From Chryseobacterium mulctrae (GTDB taxonomy: Bacteria > Bacteroidota > Bacteroidia > Flavobacteriales > Weeksellaceae): 64,000 nt of DNA. A model generated the notes under the pieces. The model made no database searches, was not told where the DNA came from, and worked only from the letters and a program-made list of their open reading frames with translations. The stretch is taken from the NCBI RefSeq assembly GCF_006175945.1, contig NZ_VAJL01000001.1, positions 496,001 through 560,000 of the forward strand. Reading direction: 5' to 3'. Position numbers and translations under genes: made by a program. This document shows, piece after piece, positions 36,301 to 44,695 of the stretch (position 1 is its first letter; every line of letters begins with the position of its first letter).

Positions 36301-37673
36301 CAATGGCACTCAGTAACGGTGCAGGAGCTGAAGTCCAAAGACCATTGGCAACCGTTGTCATCGGCGGACTTTTAATTGCCACATTACTCACACTTTTTGT
36401 GCTTCCGCTGCTTTATGTAACTATTGAAAAAGGATTTAAAATGAAAAATAATCGCAAAAATAGAATAACACCCGTTCTTATCATCTTTTTTGTATTGACA
36501 GGAAGTGTTATGAAATCTCAAACCAAAGTCACTTTAAATGAAGCTGTTGATATAGCTTTGAAAAATAACAGAGGCCTGAAAAGTGAAAAATTAAAATCAG
36601 AATATGCCAAAGCACTGATCAAATCTTCTTCAGACATTCCTCAGACAGGAATTTCTGCGGATTACGGACAGATTAACAGCGCGTATCGTGATATGAAATT
36701 CGTGATTTCCCAAAACATTGCATTTCCCACGGTTTACAAAAGACAGAAAAATTTATATACTGAAGAATGGAAAAAAAGCCAACTCAGTATTTCAATGAAA
36801 GAATATCAGCTGAAAAAAGGAGTAACCCTTACATTCTACAATATTCTGTATTGGCAGGAAAAGGAAAAACTTCTGAATGAATCGTTAGATTTTTATTCTC
36901 AATTTCTGGATAAGGCGACTTTAAGATTAAAAAGCGGTGAAAGCAATATTCTGGAAAAAGCAACTGCTGCCAATCAAAAATCAGCTATTGAAATCCAGAT
37001 CAAACAGGTAAAACAGGAACTCAGAACTTTGCAGCTGCAATTGCAATGGCTTGTTAATTCAGAAACAGAATTAATTCCTGATGGAGAACGTATTTTTTCT
37101 CTTTCTCATCTTCAAAATGATGTTTCCGGTAATCCTTCATTAAAAATATTAGAACAGCAAAAAAACATTGCAGCACAACAAACGGCTTTGGAAAAATCTA
37201 AATTACTGCCCGGTTTACAATTAGCTTATAATCTTAACAGTTTCCGTGGAATGGGTGCAGATGACAAAGTGTACAATGCTTCACCACAGTTTCATTCGGT
37301 TCAGGTTGGCGTTTCGGTTCCTATATTTTCTGGCGGACAGAAAGCAAGGATTCAAGCTTTCAAAATTGCAGAATCTGTCAGCGAAAATGACTTTCAGAAT
37401 GGGGAGTTTACATTAAAAAATCAGTATAAAAAACTATCAGAAATTCAGCAAAAAAACCTGGAGATAGTTTTTCAGTACGAGAAATATGAACTGAAAAATG
37501 CCGATACGATTCTGGAAACCGCTCAAAAACAGTTCATCAACGGAGAAATTAATTACTTGGAATTTGTAATGCTTGGCAATCAGGCGATCAGCATCAAAAA
37601 TAATTATACAGATGCCGTGTGGAATCTCAATGAAAGCAATGTTGAGCTGGAATATATCACTTTAAATCAATAA
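33324..37673 (+). CDS. CusA/CzcA-type heavy-metal RND pump fused to a TolC-like outer-membrane domain
   Basis: 1449 residues. Residues 1-1039 are a heavy-metal-efflux RND transporter: 12 membrane helices, porter domains, and TM4 acids in LDFGLIIDGAVIIVE (Asp401, Asp407). From Met1040 a signal-peptide-like stretch (ITPVLIIFFVLTGSVMKSQ) starts a TolC-like domain with long helical repeats (VDIALKNNRG) to the end. The fusion of inner-membrane pump and outer-membrane channel is characteristic of Bacteroidota metal exporters. The metal (Cu/Ag or Co/Zn/Cd) is not decided by what I can see. The adaptor follows after three bases. Confidence 0.95.
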   Translation: MLTKIIEFSVKNKLIIALLVFGLIGVGAYQVTQLPIDAVPDITNNQVQVITTAPSFGATDIERLVTFPIEQANSNISGMKEIRSFSRFGLSLVTIVFDDNVDIYWARQQVAERLQQVQNQIPQDVGTPSLGPISTGLGEIYQYVVRPKKGYESKYDITELRTLQDWIVRRQLLGVKGVAEVSSFGGKLKQYEISVNPDKLNAYGITITDVFDALKTNNQNTGGSYIEKGPTVLYIRSEGLVGNLYDIKNIAIANKNNDVPLFIRDIAEVRYGYATRFGAMTYNDNGEVSGAIVMMLKGENSSEVIKNVKAKIAQIQKTLPEGVVIEPFLDRTKMVNNAIGTVEKNLMEGALIVVFVLVLFLGNFRAGLLVASVIPLAMLFAVCMMNLFGVSGNLMSLGALDFGLIIDGAVIIVESVMHQFTHNSKFRKALSVSKQEMDTIVIDSAGKMMNSAVFGQIIILIVYLPILTLQGIEGKMFKPMAQTVAFALLGAFLLSLTYIPMMSSIILSKKISHKMNFSDRLMAKAENLYRKTLLKVLRIPKTIFSIVIVLFVLSVVVLSRMGGEFIPSLEEGDFAVDTRVLPGSNLKTTIESTQKAAHILKTRFPEVQKVVTKIGSGEVPTDPMPMDASDMMVILKDKSEWTSAKTFPELSDKMSKALEDVPGITVGFQYPVQMRFNELMTGARQDVVLKIFGEDLEILAKNANQLGKIINTVKGTQNLYIEPVSGLPQVIIQYNRPVIAQYHLSIGDINRVINTAFAGQSTGLVFEGEKRFDMVVRLNSNDRKNLDDVRNLLIPTPSGNQIPLSQLANVEIKDGPNQIQRENGQRRIVVGFNIKNRDVQGIVEELQAKVDQQLKLPTGYYVTYGGSFENLKNAKNRLMIAVPIALVLIFVLLFLAFNSVKESLLIYTAIPLSIIGGVFLLAARGMPFSISAGVGFIALFGVAVLNGIVLISEFNRLYKGGIQNIVRIVVDGGEARLRPVLMTAFVASLGFIPMALSNGAGAEVQRPLATVVIGGLLIATLLTLFVLPLLYVTIEKGFKMKNNRKNRITPVLIIFFVLTGSVMKSQTKVTLNEAVDIALKNNRGLKSEKLKSEYAKALIKSSSDIPQTGISADYGQINSAYRDMKFVISQNIAFPTVYKRQKNLYTEEWKKSQLSISMKEYQLKKGVTLTFYNILYWQEKEKLLNESLDFYSQFLDKATLRLKSGESNILEKATAANQKSAIEIQIKQVKQELRTLQLQLQWLVNSETELIPDGERIFSLSHLQNDVSGNPSLKILEQQKNIAAQQTALEKSKLLPGLQLAYNLNSFRGMGADDKVYNASPQFHSVQVGVSVPIFSGGQKARIQAFKIAESVSENDFQNGEFTLKNQYKKLSEIQQKNLEIVFQYEKYELKNADTILETAQKQFINGEINYLEFVMLGNQAISIKNNYTDAVWNLNESNVELEYITLNQ

Positions 37674-37676
37674 ATT

Positions 37677-38831
37677 ATGTCAAAATCAATTCAAAATAAA
37701 TATTCGGTTTTATTAATGCTTGTCCTCTTTTTTGCGGTTCAGTGTAATCAAAAAGAAAAAACTATTGCAAAGCCAACAGCTCCTAAAGATGAAACTACGG
37801 TTACATTGACCGATGCTCAGCTTAAAAATACGACTATCGAAACAATGTCGCTTTCTGTGAAGAATATTTCTACAGTGCTCAGAATCAATGGAAAAATAGA
37901 TGTTCCGCCACAGAATCTGGTTTCCGTAAGCGTTCCGTTGGGCGGTTACCTGAAAAACACCAACCTGCTTCCGGGAATGAAAGTAAGCAAAGGACAGGTG
38001 ATCGCCGTGATAGAAAATCCTCAGTTTATACAGCTTCAGCAGGATTATTTGATGGCAAAATCGAAACTTCATTTCGCAGAACTGGACTATAATAGACAAA
38101 AAAAACTGAACCAAAGCCAGGCAAGTAGTGATAAAGTGACGCAGATGGCGCAGTCTGAGATGAACAGCCAGAGAATTATGATGAATACTTTGGCAGAGCA
38201 GCTTCAGCTCGTGAACATCAACGCGGGCAGTCTCACTTCGGGAAATATCAGAAAAAGTGTTCCGGTTTACAGCACGATCAACGGTTTTGTGAGCAAAGTG
38301 AATGTGAATATCGGAAAATTTGTGAATCCTTCTGATGTTTTGTTTGAACTCATCAATCCCAATGACATTCACCTGAACCTAAAAGTGTATGAAAAAGACC
38401 TCCAAATGCTGAAAATAGGACAAAGATTTACCGCCAATACCAATACGCAGCCGGATAAAAAATACGGTGGCGAAATTATCCTGATCAGCAAAGATATCAA
38501 TGCAGACGGAACGGCAGATGTGCATTGCCATTTTGAGCAGTACGATCACAATCTGACTCCAGGGATGTATATGAACGCTGAGATCGAGACTGAAACATCC
38601 TTTTCCAACGCGCTACCAGAGGAAAGCATTGTCAATTTTGAAGGTAAAGATTATGTTTTTGTTGAGGGGAAAAAACAAACTTATAAAATGATTCCGGTAA
38701 CGCTGGGAGAAGCTGAAAACGGTTTCATTCAAATCAAAAATTTTGAAGATTTTAAGAACAGAAAAATCGTTACCAAGAATGCGTACACGCTTTTGATGAA
38801 GCTAAAAAATACGGCAAGTGAAGAGGAATAA
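37677..38831 (+). CDS. Efflux RND periplasmic adaptor (membrane fusion protein) lipoprotein
   Basis: 384 residues. Lipobox-like end of the leader at Cys23 (FAVQC). Lipoyl/barrel-sandwich halves are seen around LVSVSVPLGGYLKNTNLLPGMKVSKGQ and VPVYSTINGFVSKVNV, with a helical hairpin (about 120-175) between and a beta-barrel after. It bridges the pump to its channel and may pass metal. It has no Met-rich N-terminal copper site that I can see. Same operon as the pump. Confidence 0.93.
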   Translation: MSKSIQNKYSVLLMLVLFFAVQCNQKEKTIAKPTAPKDETTVTLTDAQLKNTTIETMSLSVKNISTVLRINGKIDVPPQNLVSVSVPLGGYLKNTNLLPGMKVSKGQVIAVIENPQFIQLQQDYLMAKSKLHFAELDYNRQKKLNQSQASSDKVTQMAQSEMNSQRIMMNTLAEQLQLVNINAGSLTSGNIRKSVPVYSTINGFVSKVNVNIGKFVNPSDVLFELINPNDIHLNLKVYEKDLQMLKIGQRFTANTNTQPDKKYGGEIILISKDINADGTADVHCHFEQYDHNLTPGMYMNAEIETETSFSNALPEESIVNFEGKDYVFVEGKKQTYKMIPVTLGEAENGFIQIKNFEDFKNRKIVTKNAYTLLMKLKNTASEEE

Positions 38832-38873
38832 TTCCACTCAAATAAATATTAATCCAAAAAAAAATAAAAAATT

Positions 38874-39341
38874 ATGAATAAGTCAATTTTAAATTTAAAA
38901 AATATTTTAACTGTACTGTTGTTGCTGTTTATCGGTATTCAGTTTATTGATGTCCAGAAAAATATCAGCGAAGATCAATCTGCCAATGCTATCGAAAATT
39001 ATTATAATGTACCTCCAAAAGTAAAATCTATTTTGAAAACCAGTTGTTATGACTGCCATTCCAACAATACTATTTATCCTTCTTACAGCAAGTTGCAGCC
39101 TGTGAAATGGTGGTTGGCAGATCACGTCAATTCGGGTAAAAGACATTTGAACTTTGATGAATTCAATTCTTACAGCCGTGAAAAAAAGCTTGAGAAACTC
39201 GATGAGATCGTAGAAACCGTCAAAGAAGGCGAAATGCCGCTTGCCTCTTACACGGTTATTCATCAGGATGCAAAATTATCTGCTTCTGATCAGGCTGAAA
39301 TAGAAAAGTGGATCAATGAAATAAAAAAGGAAGTGAAATAA
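38874..39341 (+). CDS. Periplasmic haem-binding-domain protein (single CxxCH)
   Basis: 155 residues: N-terminal anchor or signal helix (NILTVLLLLFIGIQFI), then TSCYDCHSNN, one c-type haem site, and YSKLQPVKWWLADHVNSGKRHLNFDEF, the pattern of the Bacteroidota haem-binding domain (PF14376 type). Likely a periplasmic electron carrier or sensor. It is 42 bases after the adaptor and probably in the efflux operon. Confidence 0.88.
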   Translation: MNKSILNLKNILTVLLLLFIGIQFIDVQKNISEDQSANAIENYYNVPPKVKSILKTSCYDCHSNNTIYPSYSKLQPVKWWLADHVNSGKRHLNFDEFNSYSREKKLEKLDEIVETVKEGEMPLASYTVIHQDAKLSASDQAEIEKWINEIKKEVK

Positions 39342-39354
39342 CTGATTACATACT

Positions 39355-39394
39355 ATTTAAAATCATTCTTAACGAAACATTACATAATTTTGAT
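39355..39394 (+). repeat. 40-bp upstream repeat, copy B (with -7 box)
   Basis: Matches 32716-32755 with one difference. TAATTTTG is at 39385-39392, four bases before the ATG at 39397. Confidence 0.75.
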
Positions 39395-39396
39395 AT

Positions 39397-39780
39397 ATGA
39401 AAAAATGGGTTTCCGTAGTTTTACTCGCACTGTTTCTATTTTCAACAACTGAACTTTATCAGCTGTTGAAAGTTCCGATTCTTGTCGAGCATTTTATGGA
39501 ACACAAAAAGCTGAATTCAGAAATGACATTTGAAGCTTTTCTTAAAACCCACTATGATAATCCGGTAAAAGATGCAGATTACAAAACAGACAGAAAACTG
39601 CCGTTTGTAATACATTCTACCCCACTAAATCTTATTTTTACAATAAATCAGGTCTTTAAACTTGAAGAAAGAAATATTTTTTTTGGAAATATTACACGTG
39701 AAAAAATAGCATCATCAGATAATGATTTTTTCTTTAAAGGTTATTTGCACTCTATCTGGCAGCCGCCAAGACTGTCTTAA
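39397..39780 (+). CDS. Small exported protein flanking the metal efflux operon, copy B
   Basis: 127 residues, ATG start, paralogue of the product at 32758 with about half its residues identical by eye. The N-terminal segment is hydrophobic (VVLLALFLFSTTELYQLLKVPILVEHFMEHK) and the C-terminus is again SIWQPP. Together with copy A it brackets the efflux genes, suggesting duplication of one ancestral gene including its promoter. Function unknown. Confidence 0.8.
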   Translation: MKKWVSVVLLALFLFSTTELYQLLKVPILVEHFMEHKKLNSEMTFEAFLKTHYDNPVKDADYKTDRKLPFVIHSTPLNLIFTINQVFKLEERNIFFGNITREKIASSDNDFFFKGYLHSIWQPPRLS

Positions 39781-39861
39781 AATACTTTACAAAATATTGG
39801 ATCTGAATGAATTTAACATCATTCAGACACAATTGGTTCTACAATCTAATTTATACACATT

Positions 39862-40302
39862 ATGAAAACAATATTTACAGCCATCTTTTTGGCGCTATTC
39901 TCTGTACTAGCAATTGCACAAACACGTTTTGAAAAAGCAAAGAAAACAGCTTCTGAACAAAACGAATTGATTCTTCTTAACTTTTCCGGCTCAGACTGGT
40001 GTATTCCGTGTATCAAGCTGCATAAGAATATTATTGAAACCGAGACATTCAAACAGCTGACAACCGATCATATTTTGGAGTATGTCAATGCAGATTTTCC
40101 AAGAAGTAAAAAAAATCAACCTTCCGCAGAGATTAAAAAAGAAAATGCTTCTCTGGCCGAGCGATACAATTCTAAAGGTCTTTTTCCGTTCACCCTTTTG
40201 CTCAATTCTGAAGGAAAAATTCTGAAAACCTGGGAAGGTCTTCCGTCGGAAAGTGCAGTTTCTTTTAGCAATGAAATAAAAAGTTTTTATCAAAAGAAGT
40301 AA
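39862..40302 (+). CDS. Exported thioredoxin-fold protein
   Basis: 146 residues, signal peptide to about residue 19 (VLAIAQ), then a thioredoxin fold with the active site DWCIPCIKL and a cis-Pro candidate in GLFPFTLL. Acts as a periplasmic thiol reductant or oxidant. It directly precedes apbE (stop and ATG adjacent), and thioredoxin-ApbE-DUF4266-DUF3570 is a recurring cluster, so it probably serves the Cys-rich DUF4266 protein or its partners. Confidence 0.92.
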   Translation: MKTIFTAIFLALFSVLAIAQTRFEKAKKTASEQNELILLNFSGSDWCIPCIKLHKNIIETETFKQLTTDHILEYVNADFPRSKKNQPSAEIKKENASLAERYNSKGLFPFTLLLNSEGKILKTWEGLPSESAVSFSNEIKSFYQKK

Positions 40303-41232
40303 ATGATGCTGAAAGAGTTTCGAAAATCCCAAAAACTAATGGGAAATATCTTCGAGATCACTGTTGTGGATGACAGTGAAGCAATTGCTTTTGACCATAT
40401 CGAAGCTGCAATTTCAGAAATCCAGAGGATCGAGAAATTGCTCACGACTTACAGCGATGACAGCCAGACCAGTCTTATCAACAAAAATGCCGGTATCCAA
40501 CCTGTAAAAGTAGATGCAGAAGTTTTTCAGCTGATTGAAAGAAGCTTAAGGATCAGCCATATTACAGATGGATATTTTGATATTTCTTATGGCGGAATCG
40601 ATAAAACCTTCTGGAATTTTGACCGTGAAATGAAGCAGCTTCCTGATCCCGAATTGGTAAAAGAGCATCTGAAACTCGTCAATTACAAAAATATTCTTTT
40701 AGATGGGGAAAGCCAAACGGTTTTTTTAAAAGAAAAAGGAATGCGGATCGGTTTCGGCGGTATTGGCAAAGGTTACGCTGCCGAAATGGCGAAAAGAATT
40801 CTCCAACAAAGAGAGGTTGCTTCCGGAGTCGTTAATGCTTCCGGAGACCTTACGACTTGGGGATTACAGGCAGACGGAAAACCGTGGACGATCGGTATTG
40901 CAGATCCCGACAATGCTGCGCTTCCGTTTTCTTATATGAACATCACCAATACTTCCGTAGCAACTTCCGGCAATTACGAGAAATTCGTAACGATAGACGG
41001 TAAAAAATATTCCCATACCATCAATCCCAAAACGGGAATGCCGGTTTCGGGAATCAAAAGTGTGACGATGATCTGTCCGAACGCCGAGATTGCGGATGCC
41101 ATGGCAACGCCAGTAACGATTATGGGAATAGAGGCTGCAATTGGTCTCGTGGATCAGATCAACCACTTAGAGTGTATTATTATCGATGATCAAAACAATA
41201 TTCATTCATCAAAAAACATCAATTTCAAATAA
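40303..41232 (+). CDS. apbE: ApbE-family FAD:protein FMN transferase
   Basis: 309 residues. It shows the ApbE pattern: MGNIFEITV, the FAD-site region FDISYGGIDKTFW, GFGGIGKGYAAE, NASGDLTTWG, YSHTINPKTGMPV and the Mg site ADAMATPVTIMG. The enzyme attaches FMN through a phosphoester to Thr/Ser of exported proteins. No signal peptide is evident here; family members can be lipoproteins. The start is ATG 40303 or 40306, immediately after the thioredoxin stop. The likely FMN acceptor is encoded nearby; no classical acceptor is in the cluster. Confidence 0.94.
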   Translation: MMLKEFRKSQKLMGNIFEITVVDDSEAIAFDHIEAAISEIQRIEKLLTTYSDDSQTSLINKNAGIQPVKVDAEVFQLIERSLRISHITDGYFDISYGGIDKTFWNFDREMKQLPDPELVKEHLKLVNYKNILLDGESQTVFLKEKGMRIGFGGIGKGYAAEMAKRILQQREVASGVVNASGDLTTWGLQADGKPWTIGIADPDNAALPFSYMNITNTSVATSGNYEKFVTIDGKKYSHTINPKTGMPVSGIKSVTMICPNAEIADAMATPVTIMGIEAAIGLVDQINHLECIIIDDQNNIHSSKNINFK

Positions 41233-41255
41233 TGTCTTTGAGAATCTTTGACATT
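41231..41255 (+). other. Intercistronic hairpin after apbE
   Basis: AATGTC pairs with GACATT over a 13-base loop, starting in the apbE stop codon. There is no T-run, so it is more likely an RNA-stability element inside the operon than a terminator. Confidence 0.35.
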
Positions 41256-41275
41256 AAACAAGTAAAAAAATCCTA

Positions 41276-41506
41276 ATGAAAAATAGTGTAATAAAAATAA
41301 TGATGGGCATTTTTATATTCTTTGCCCTTTCATCAGTTCATTCCTGCACAACAGTAAAAGAATACGAAAAAAGCAAGCTCAACGATGCTGAGATGGTTCT
41401 TGGCAACCGGACAATTGAAAAGACAGAACTCAGTTTCCAGTCTTATCGCGAAGGCTCTTCAGGAGCTAACGCCGGTAAAGTGGGTGGTGGATGCGGATGT
41501 AATTAA
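41276..41506 (+). CDS. DUF4266 small lipoprotein with Gly/Cys-rich tail
   Basis: 76 residues: signal peptide with lipobox (HSC, Cys24), a short middle with LNDAEMVLG, and a tail SYREGSSGANAGKVGGGCGCN. The tail is the conserved feature of DUF4266: Gly-rich ending in Cys-x-Cys. The SSGA stretch faintly resembles FMN-attachment sites recognised by ApbE, and ApbE is two genes upstream, but the match is weak. The CGC end could be a metal or thiol site handled by the thioredoxin. Function unknown. Confidence 0.88.
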   Translation: MKNSVIKIMMGIFIFFALSSVHSCTTVKEYEKSKLNDAEMVLGNRTIEKTELSFQSYREGSSGANAGKVGGGCGCN

Positions 41507-41539
41507 CATAATAATTACTAAAACCTAAAATGAATTAAA

Positions 41540-42730
41540 ATGAAAAAAGTAATTATAAGCATTATCGCCCTTTTTGGATTCTTCAATGCTCAGGCACAGG
41601 AAAACACCAATACTGAAGCCTCCAAAAAATTAAGTCTGGATGAGATCAATCTTGTATCGAGTTATTATAAACAAGACGGAAATAATTCTGCGGTAACGGG
41701 CGGTGTAGGATCAGAAAAACTCAACGATATTTCTAATTCCATAGACGTTGTCCTTGTGAATTATGACAAGAAACTAAGAAAGAACAAATATACTTTGGAT
41801 GTCGGGATAGACCATTATACGTCAGCCTCATCAGATATGATCGATCTCAAGGCCAACTCATCGGCTTCACACGCAGATACAAGGATTTATCCTTCTTTGG
41901 GATGGAGCCGTGAAAACGAAGCCAAAGGGAGCACGATAATGGCCGGCGTTTCCTATTCGGGAGAGTTTGATTACCAGTCTATCGGAGCCAATATTGGATT
42001 TTCACAGAAAACACCCAACAGAATGGGAGAATTCACGGCCAAGTTTCAGGCTTTTATGGATCAGGTAAAGCTTATTGCTCCGATCGAACTTCGGACTGGA
42101 ATTACAGGCGGAGGAGAACACGAAGGTTATGGAACCAGCGGGAGAAATACCTATGCGCTTTCCTTATCTTATTCTCAGATCATCAATAAGAATTTTCAAT
42201 TGGAATTGATGACAGATGCCGTTCAGCAGACAGGTTATCTCAGTTTACCTTTCCACAGGGTTTATTTTACGGATGGATCTGTGCATCAGGAGGCTTTGCC
42301 GGATAAGAGATTCAAACTTCCTTTGGGACTTAGAGCAAATTATTTCTTCGGAGATAAGGTGATCCTGAGAGCCTATTACCGCTATTATACCGATGACTGG
42401 GGATTGAGATCCAATACGATCAGTCTGGAAACGCCTGTGAAGATATCACCTTTTGTTTCGGTGAGTCCTTTTTACAGGTATTATTCTCAGACGGGTGCCA
42501 AATATTTTTCACCTTATCAGCAGCACACGGCGTTTGATGATTTCTATACCAGCAATTATGACCTTTCAAAATTCAGCAGCAACTTTTACGGGGCGGGCAT
42601 ACGCATCAATCCTAAAAATGGACTGTTCGGGATAGAAAGACTCAATATGCTGGAGATAAGGTACGGACATTATACCAAATCAATAGGGATGAAATCAGAT
42701 ATTATTTCCTTAAATTTAAGGTTTAAGTAA
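41540..42730 (+). CDS. DUF3570 outer-membrane beta-barrel protein
   Basis: 396 residues: signal peptide to about residue 19 (FNAQAQ), then beta strands throughout, with the DUF3570 hallmark VVLVNYDKKLRKNKYTLDVGIDHYTSASSD split across about 70-100 and SPFYRYYSQTGAKYFSPY near 310. It ends in a strand ISLNLRFK. Forms the outer-membrane part of the thioredoxin-ApbE-DUF4266 cluster. Role unknown; I infer a pore or assembly platform for the small lipoprotein. Confidence 0.92.
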   Translation: MKKVIISIIALFGFFNAQAQENTNTEASKKLSLDEINLVSSYYKQDGNNSAVTGGVGSEKLNDISNSIDVVLVNYDKKLRKNKYTLDVGIDHYTSASSDMIDLKANSSASHADTRIYPSLGWSRENEAKGSTIMAGVSYSGEFDYQSIGANIGFSQKTPNRMGEFTAKFQAFMDQVKLIAPIELRTGITGGGEHEGYGTSGRNTYALSLSYSQIINKNFQLELMTDAVQQTGYLSLPFHRVYFTDGSVHQEALPDKRFKLPLGLRANYFFGDKVILRAYYRYYTDDWGLRSNTISLETPVKISPFVSVSPFYRYYSQTGAKYFSPYQQHTAFDDFYTSNYDLSKFSSNFYGAGIRINPKNGLFGIERLNMLEIRYGHYTKSIGMKSDIISLNLRFK

Positions 42731-42736
42731 CTAGCC

Positions 42737-43504
42737 ATGAAAATAGTAACAATCATTGTTTTAACCTGTTCCAATATTTGTTTTGGACAGGTTAAATCTG
42801 ATTCAGCCGAACTGAAAAAACAAGATATAGAGACTTATGGTGATAAAGTATATCATCCAAGCTACAAAAAACTCATTATTCCGACTGTGTTTATTGGCTT
42901 CGGAGTGGTCAGTTTAAGTTCTGATGCGCTCAAAAATCTGAACAGTTCCACAAAGTATGAGATCGGAGAACATCAACCTAAACACATCAAACTGGACAAC
43001 TATACTCAATATTTGCCTGCAGCAATGGTCTACGGATATAATCTTACAGGCATAAAAGGAAAGCATAATTTAAAGGAGCGGACCATTATATACGGAACCT
43101 CACAACTGATTTCTGCTGCGATTGTTTTGCCTTTAAAGCATCTGGTAAAAGAGGAACGTCCGGATGGCACCAATCATCTTTCTTTTCCTTCAGGACATAC
43201 CACGACCGCTTTTTCTTCGGCACATTTTCTGTTCAGGGAATATCAGGATGAGAACATCTGGCTCGCCATTTCAGGCTACCCCATTGCCATTTTTACGGGA
43301 GTATACAGAACCCTCAATAATAAGCACTGGGTAGGCGATGTGGTCGCAGGAGCCGGATTTGGTATTTTAAGTACTGAGCTGGCCTATTGGCTTTTTCCTA
43401 CCGTAAACAAGCTGTTCAATAAAAAAGAATCCAATACCATAACAATGATCTATCCCGTACTAGAACCTAAAAGTCTTGGAGCAGGATTGGTCTTAAACTT
43501 TTGA
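42737..43504 (+). CDS. PAP2-family membrane phosphatase
   Basis: 255 residues, signal or N-terminal helix then several membrane helices. The three PAP2 motifs are visible: KHLVKEERP, FPSGHTT and YRTLNNKHWVGDV (Arg-x5-His-x3-Asp). The family dephosphorylates lipid phosphates such as undecaprenyl pyrophosphate. It starts six bases after the DUF3570 stop and ends two bases before the VIT gene, so it is in the same transcript. Confidence 0.92.
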   Translation: MKIVTIIVLTCSNICFGQVKSDSAELKKQDIETYGDKVYHPSYKKLIIPTVFIGFGVVSLSSDALKNLNSSTKYEIGEHQPKHIKLDNYTQYLPAAMVYGYNLTGIKGKHNLKERTIIYGTSQLISAAIVLPLKHLVKEERPDGTNHLSFPSGHTTTAFSSAHFLFREYQDENIWLAISGYPIAIFTGVYRTLNNKHWVGDVVAGAGFGILSTELAYWLFPTVNKLFNKKESNTITMIYPVLEPKSLGAGLVLNF

Positions 43505-43505
43505 T

Positions 43506-44201
43506 ATGCATCATCTATTAGAAAAACATTATGTCAACAGAATGGGTTGGCTCCGTGCCTCGGTTTTAGGTGCCAATGACGGATTGTTGTCCACTACAAG
43601 TATCGTGATCGGCGTTGCTGCAGCACAGCCGGACCGTCACACTATCGTACTTGCAGCACTGGCAGGAATGATCGCCGGGGCTATGTCTATGGCTGCCGGA
43701 GAATATGTTTCGGTCAGTTCACAGGAGGATACTGAAAAGGCTGATCTGCTTCGTGAAAAGAGAGAACTCGAAGAAATGCCGGAAGTTGAACTGAAGGAAT
43801 TGGCAAAGATCTATGAAAGACGAGGCGTCAGCAAAGACACTGCCTTACGGGTAGCAACGGAACTTTCAGAGCACGATGCTTTGGCTGCTCACGCACACGA
43901 TGAGCTGGGAATAAATGAGATCACTCAGGCCAAACCTTTCCAGGCTGCTTTTGCTTCGTTTGGTTCATTTGCCTTGGGCGCTTTATTACCTTTTGCAGTT
44001 TCAATGTTAGCACCTATCAAAGAAATGGTGTATTTCCAGTATGGATTTTCTATTGTTTTTCTGATGGTGTTGGGAGCAATCTCTGCAAAGACCGGAGGTT
44101 CCAAAATAGGAGTGGCTGTTTTAAGGATATGTTTCTGGGGAACTGTCGCCATGGGAATCACTGCAGTCGTAGGACACTATTTTGGAGTGACGGTCTCATA
44201 A
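43506..44201 (+). CDS. VIT1/CCC1-family metal transporter
   Basis: 231 residues with about five membrane helices and the family signature LRASVLGANDGLLSTTSIVIGVAAA. A charged cytosolic loop (about 75-140, rich in Glu and with HDALAAHAHDELG) provides the metal-binding domain, as in Fe/Mn transporters of the VIT family. It exports or sequesters Fe2+ or Mn2+. Last gene of the plus-strand cluster; its stop abuts the convergent YeeE gene. Confidence 0.94.
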   Translation: MHHLLEKHYVNRMGWLRASVLGANDGLLSTTSIVIGVAAAQPDRHTIVLAALAGMIAGAMSMAAGEYVSVSSQEDTEKADLLREKRELEEMPEVELKELAKIYERRGVSKDTALRVATELSEHDALAAHAHDELGINEITQAKPFQAAFASFGSFALGALLPFAVSMLAPIKEMVYFQYGFSIVFLMVLGAISAKTGGSKIGVAVLRICFWGTVAMGITAVVGHYFGVTVS

Positions 44202-44684
44202 TCAATGGGGCAGATTATTTCTAAAATATCCATAGACCCAAGTTCCGAGAACAGCACTCACCAACGTAATAATAACCGCAAAAGATCCTGTTCCAATCTG
44301 TGCGAATAAAGGTCCGGGACAAGCTCCTGTAATTGCCCAGCCAAACCCGAAGATCAAACCTCCGTAAATTTGTCCTTTGTTAAAAGTTTTAGGAGCGATG
44401 GAGATTTTTTCTCCATAAATGGTTTTCATTTTGAATTTTTTGATGATCCAAACGGAAATCATCCCAGTCACAACTGCGCTTCCAATCACGCCGTACATAT
44501 GAAATGACTGCAAACGGAACATTTCCTGGATTCTGAACCAGCTGATGATCTCAGCTTTTACAAACACGATCCCGAATAAAACACCAACTATTAAATATTT
44601 CAAATCGTGGTACCATTTGTGTTGAAGATGGCTTTCGTTGGTACAAATGGTGTCCTGGTGACGTATATCTGTTTCTTTTTTCAT
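44202..44684 (-). CDS. YeeE/YedE-family sulfur transporter, short subunit (DUF6691 type)
   Basis: 160 residues from ATG at 44684 (MKKETDIRHQ); the longer frame from 44783 would overlap the upstream gene. Four membrane helices with GLIFGFGWAITGACPGPLFAQIG, where the Cys in TGACPG is the conserved thiosulfate-pathway residue. Half-size YeeE proteins work in pairs, here with the gene at 44696, eleven bases upstream. Likely imports thiosulfate or another sulfur compound. Confidence 0.88.
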   Translation of the reverse strand: MKKETDIRHQDTICTNESHLQHKWYHDLKYLIVGVLFGIVFVKAEIISWFRIQEMFRLQSFHMYGVIGSAVVTGMISVWIIKKFKMKTIYGEKISIAPKTFNKGQIYGGLIFGFGWAITGACPGPLFAQIGTGSFAVIITLVSAVLGTWVYGYFRNNLPH

Positions 44685-44695
44685 AGTTGATAATA

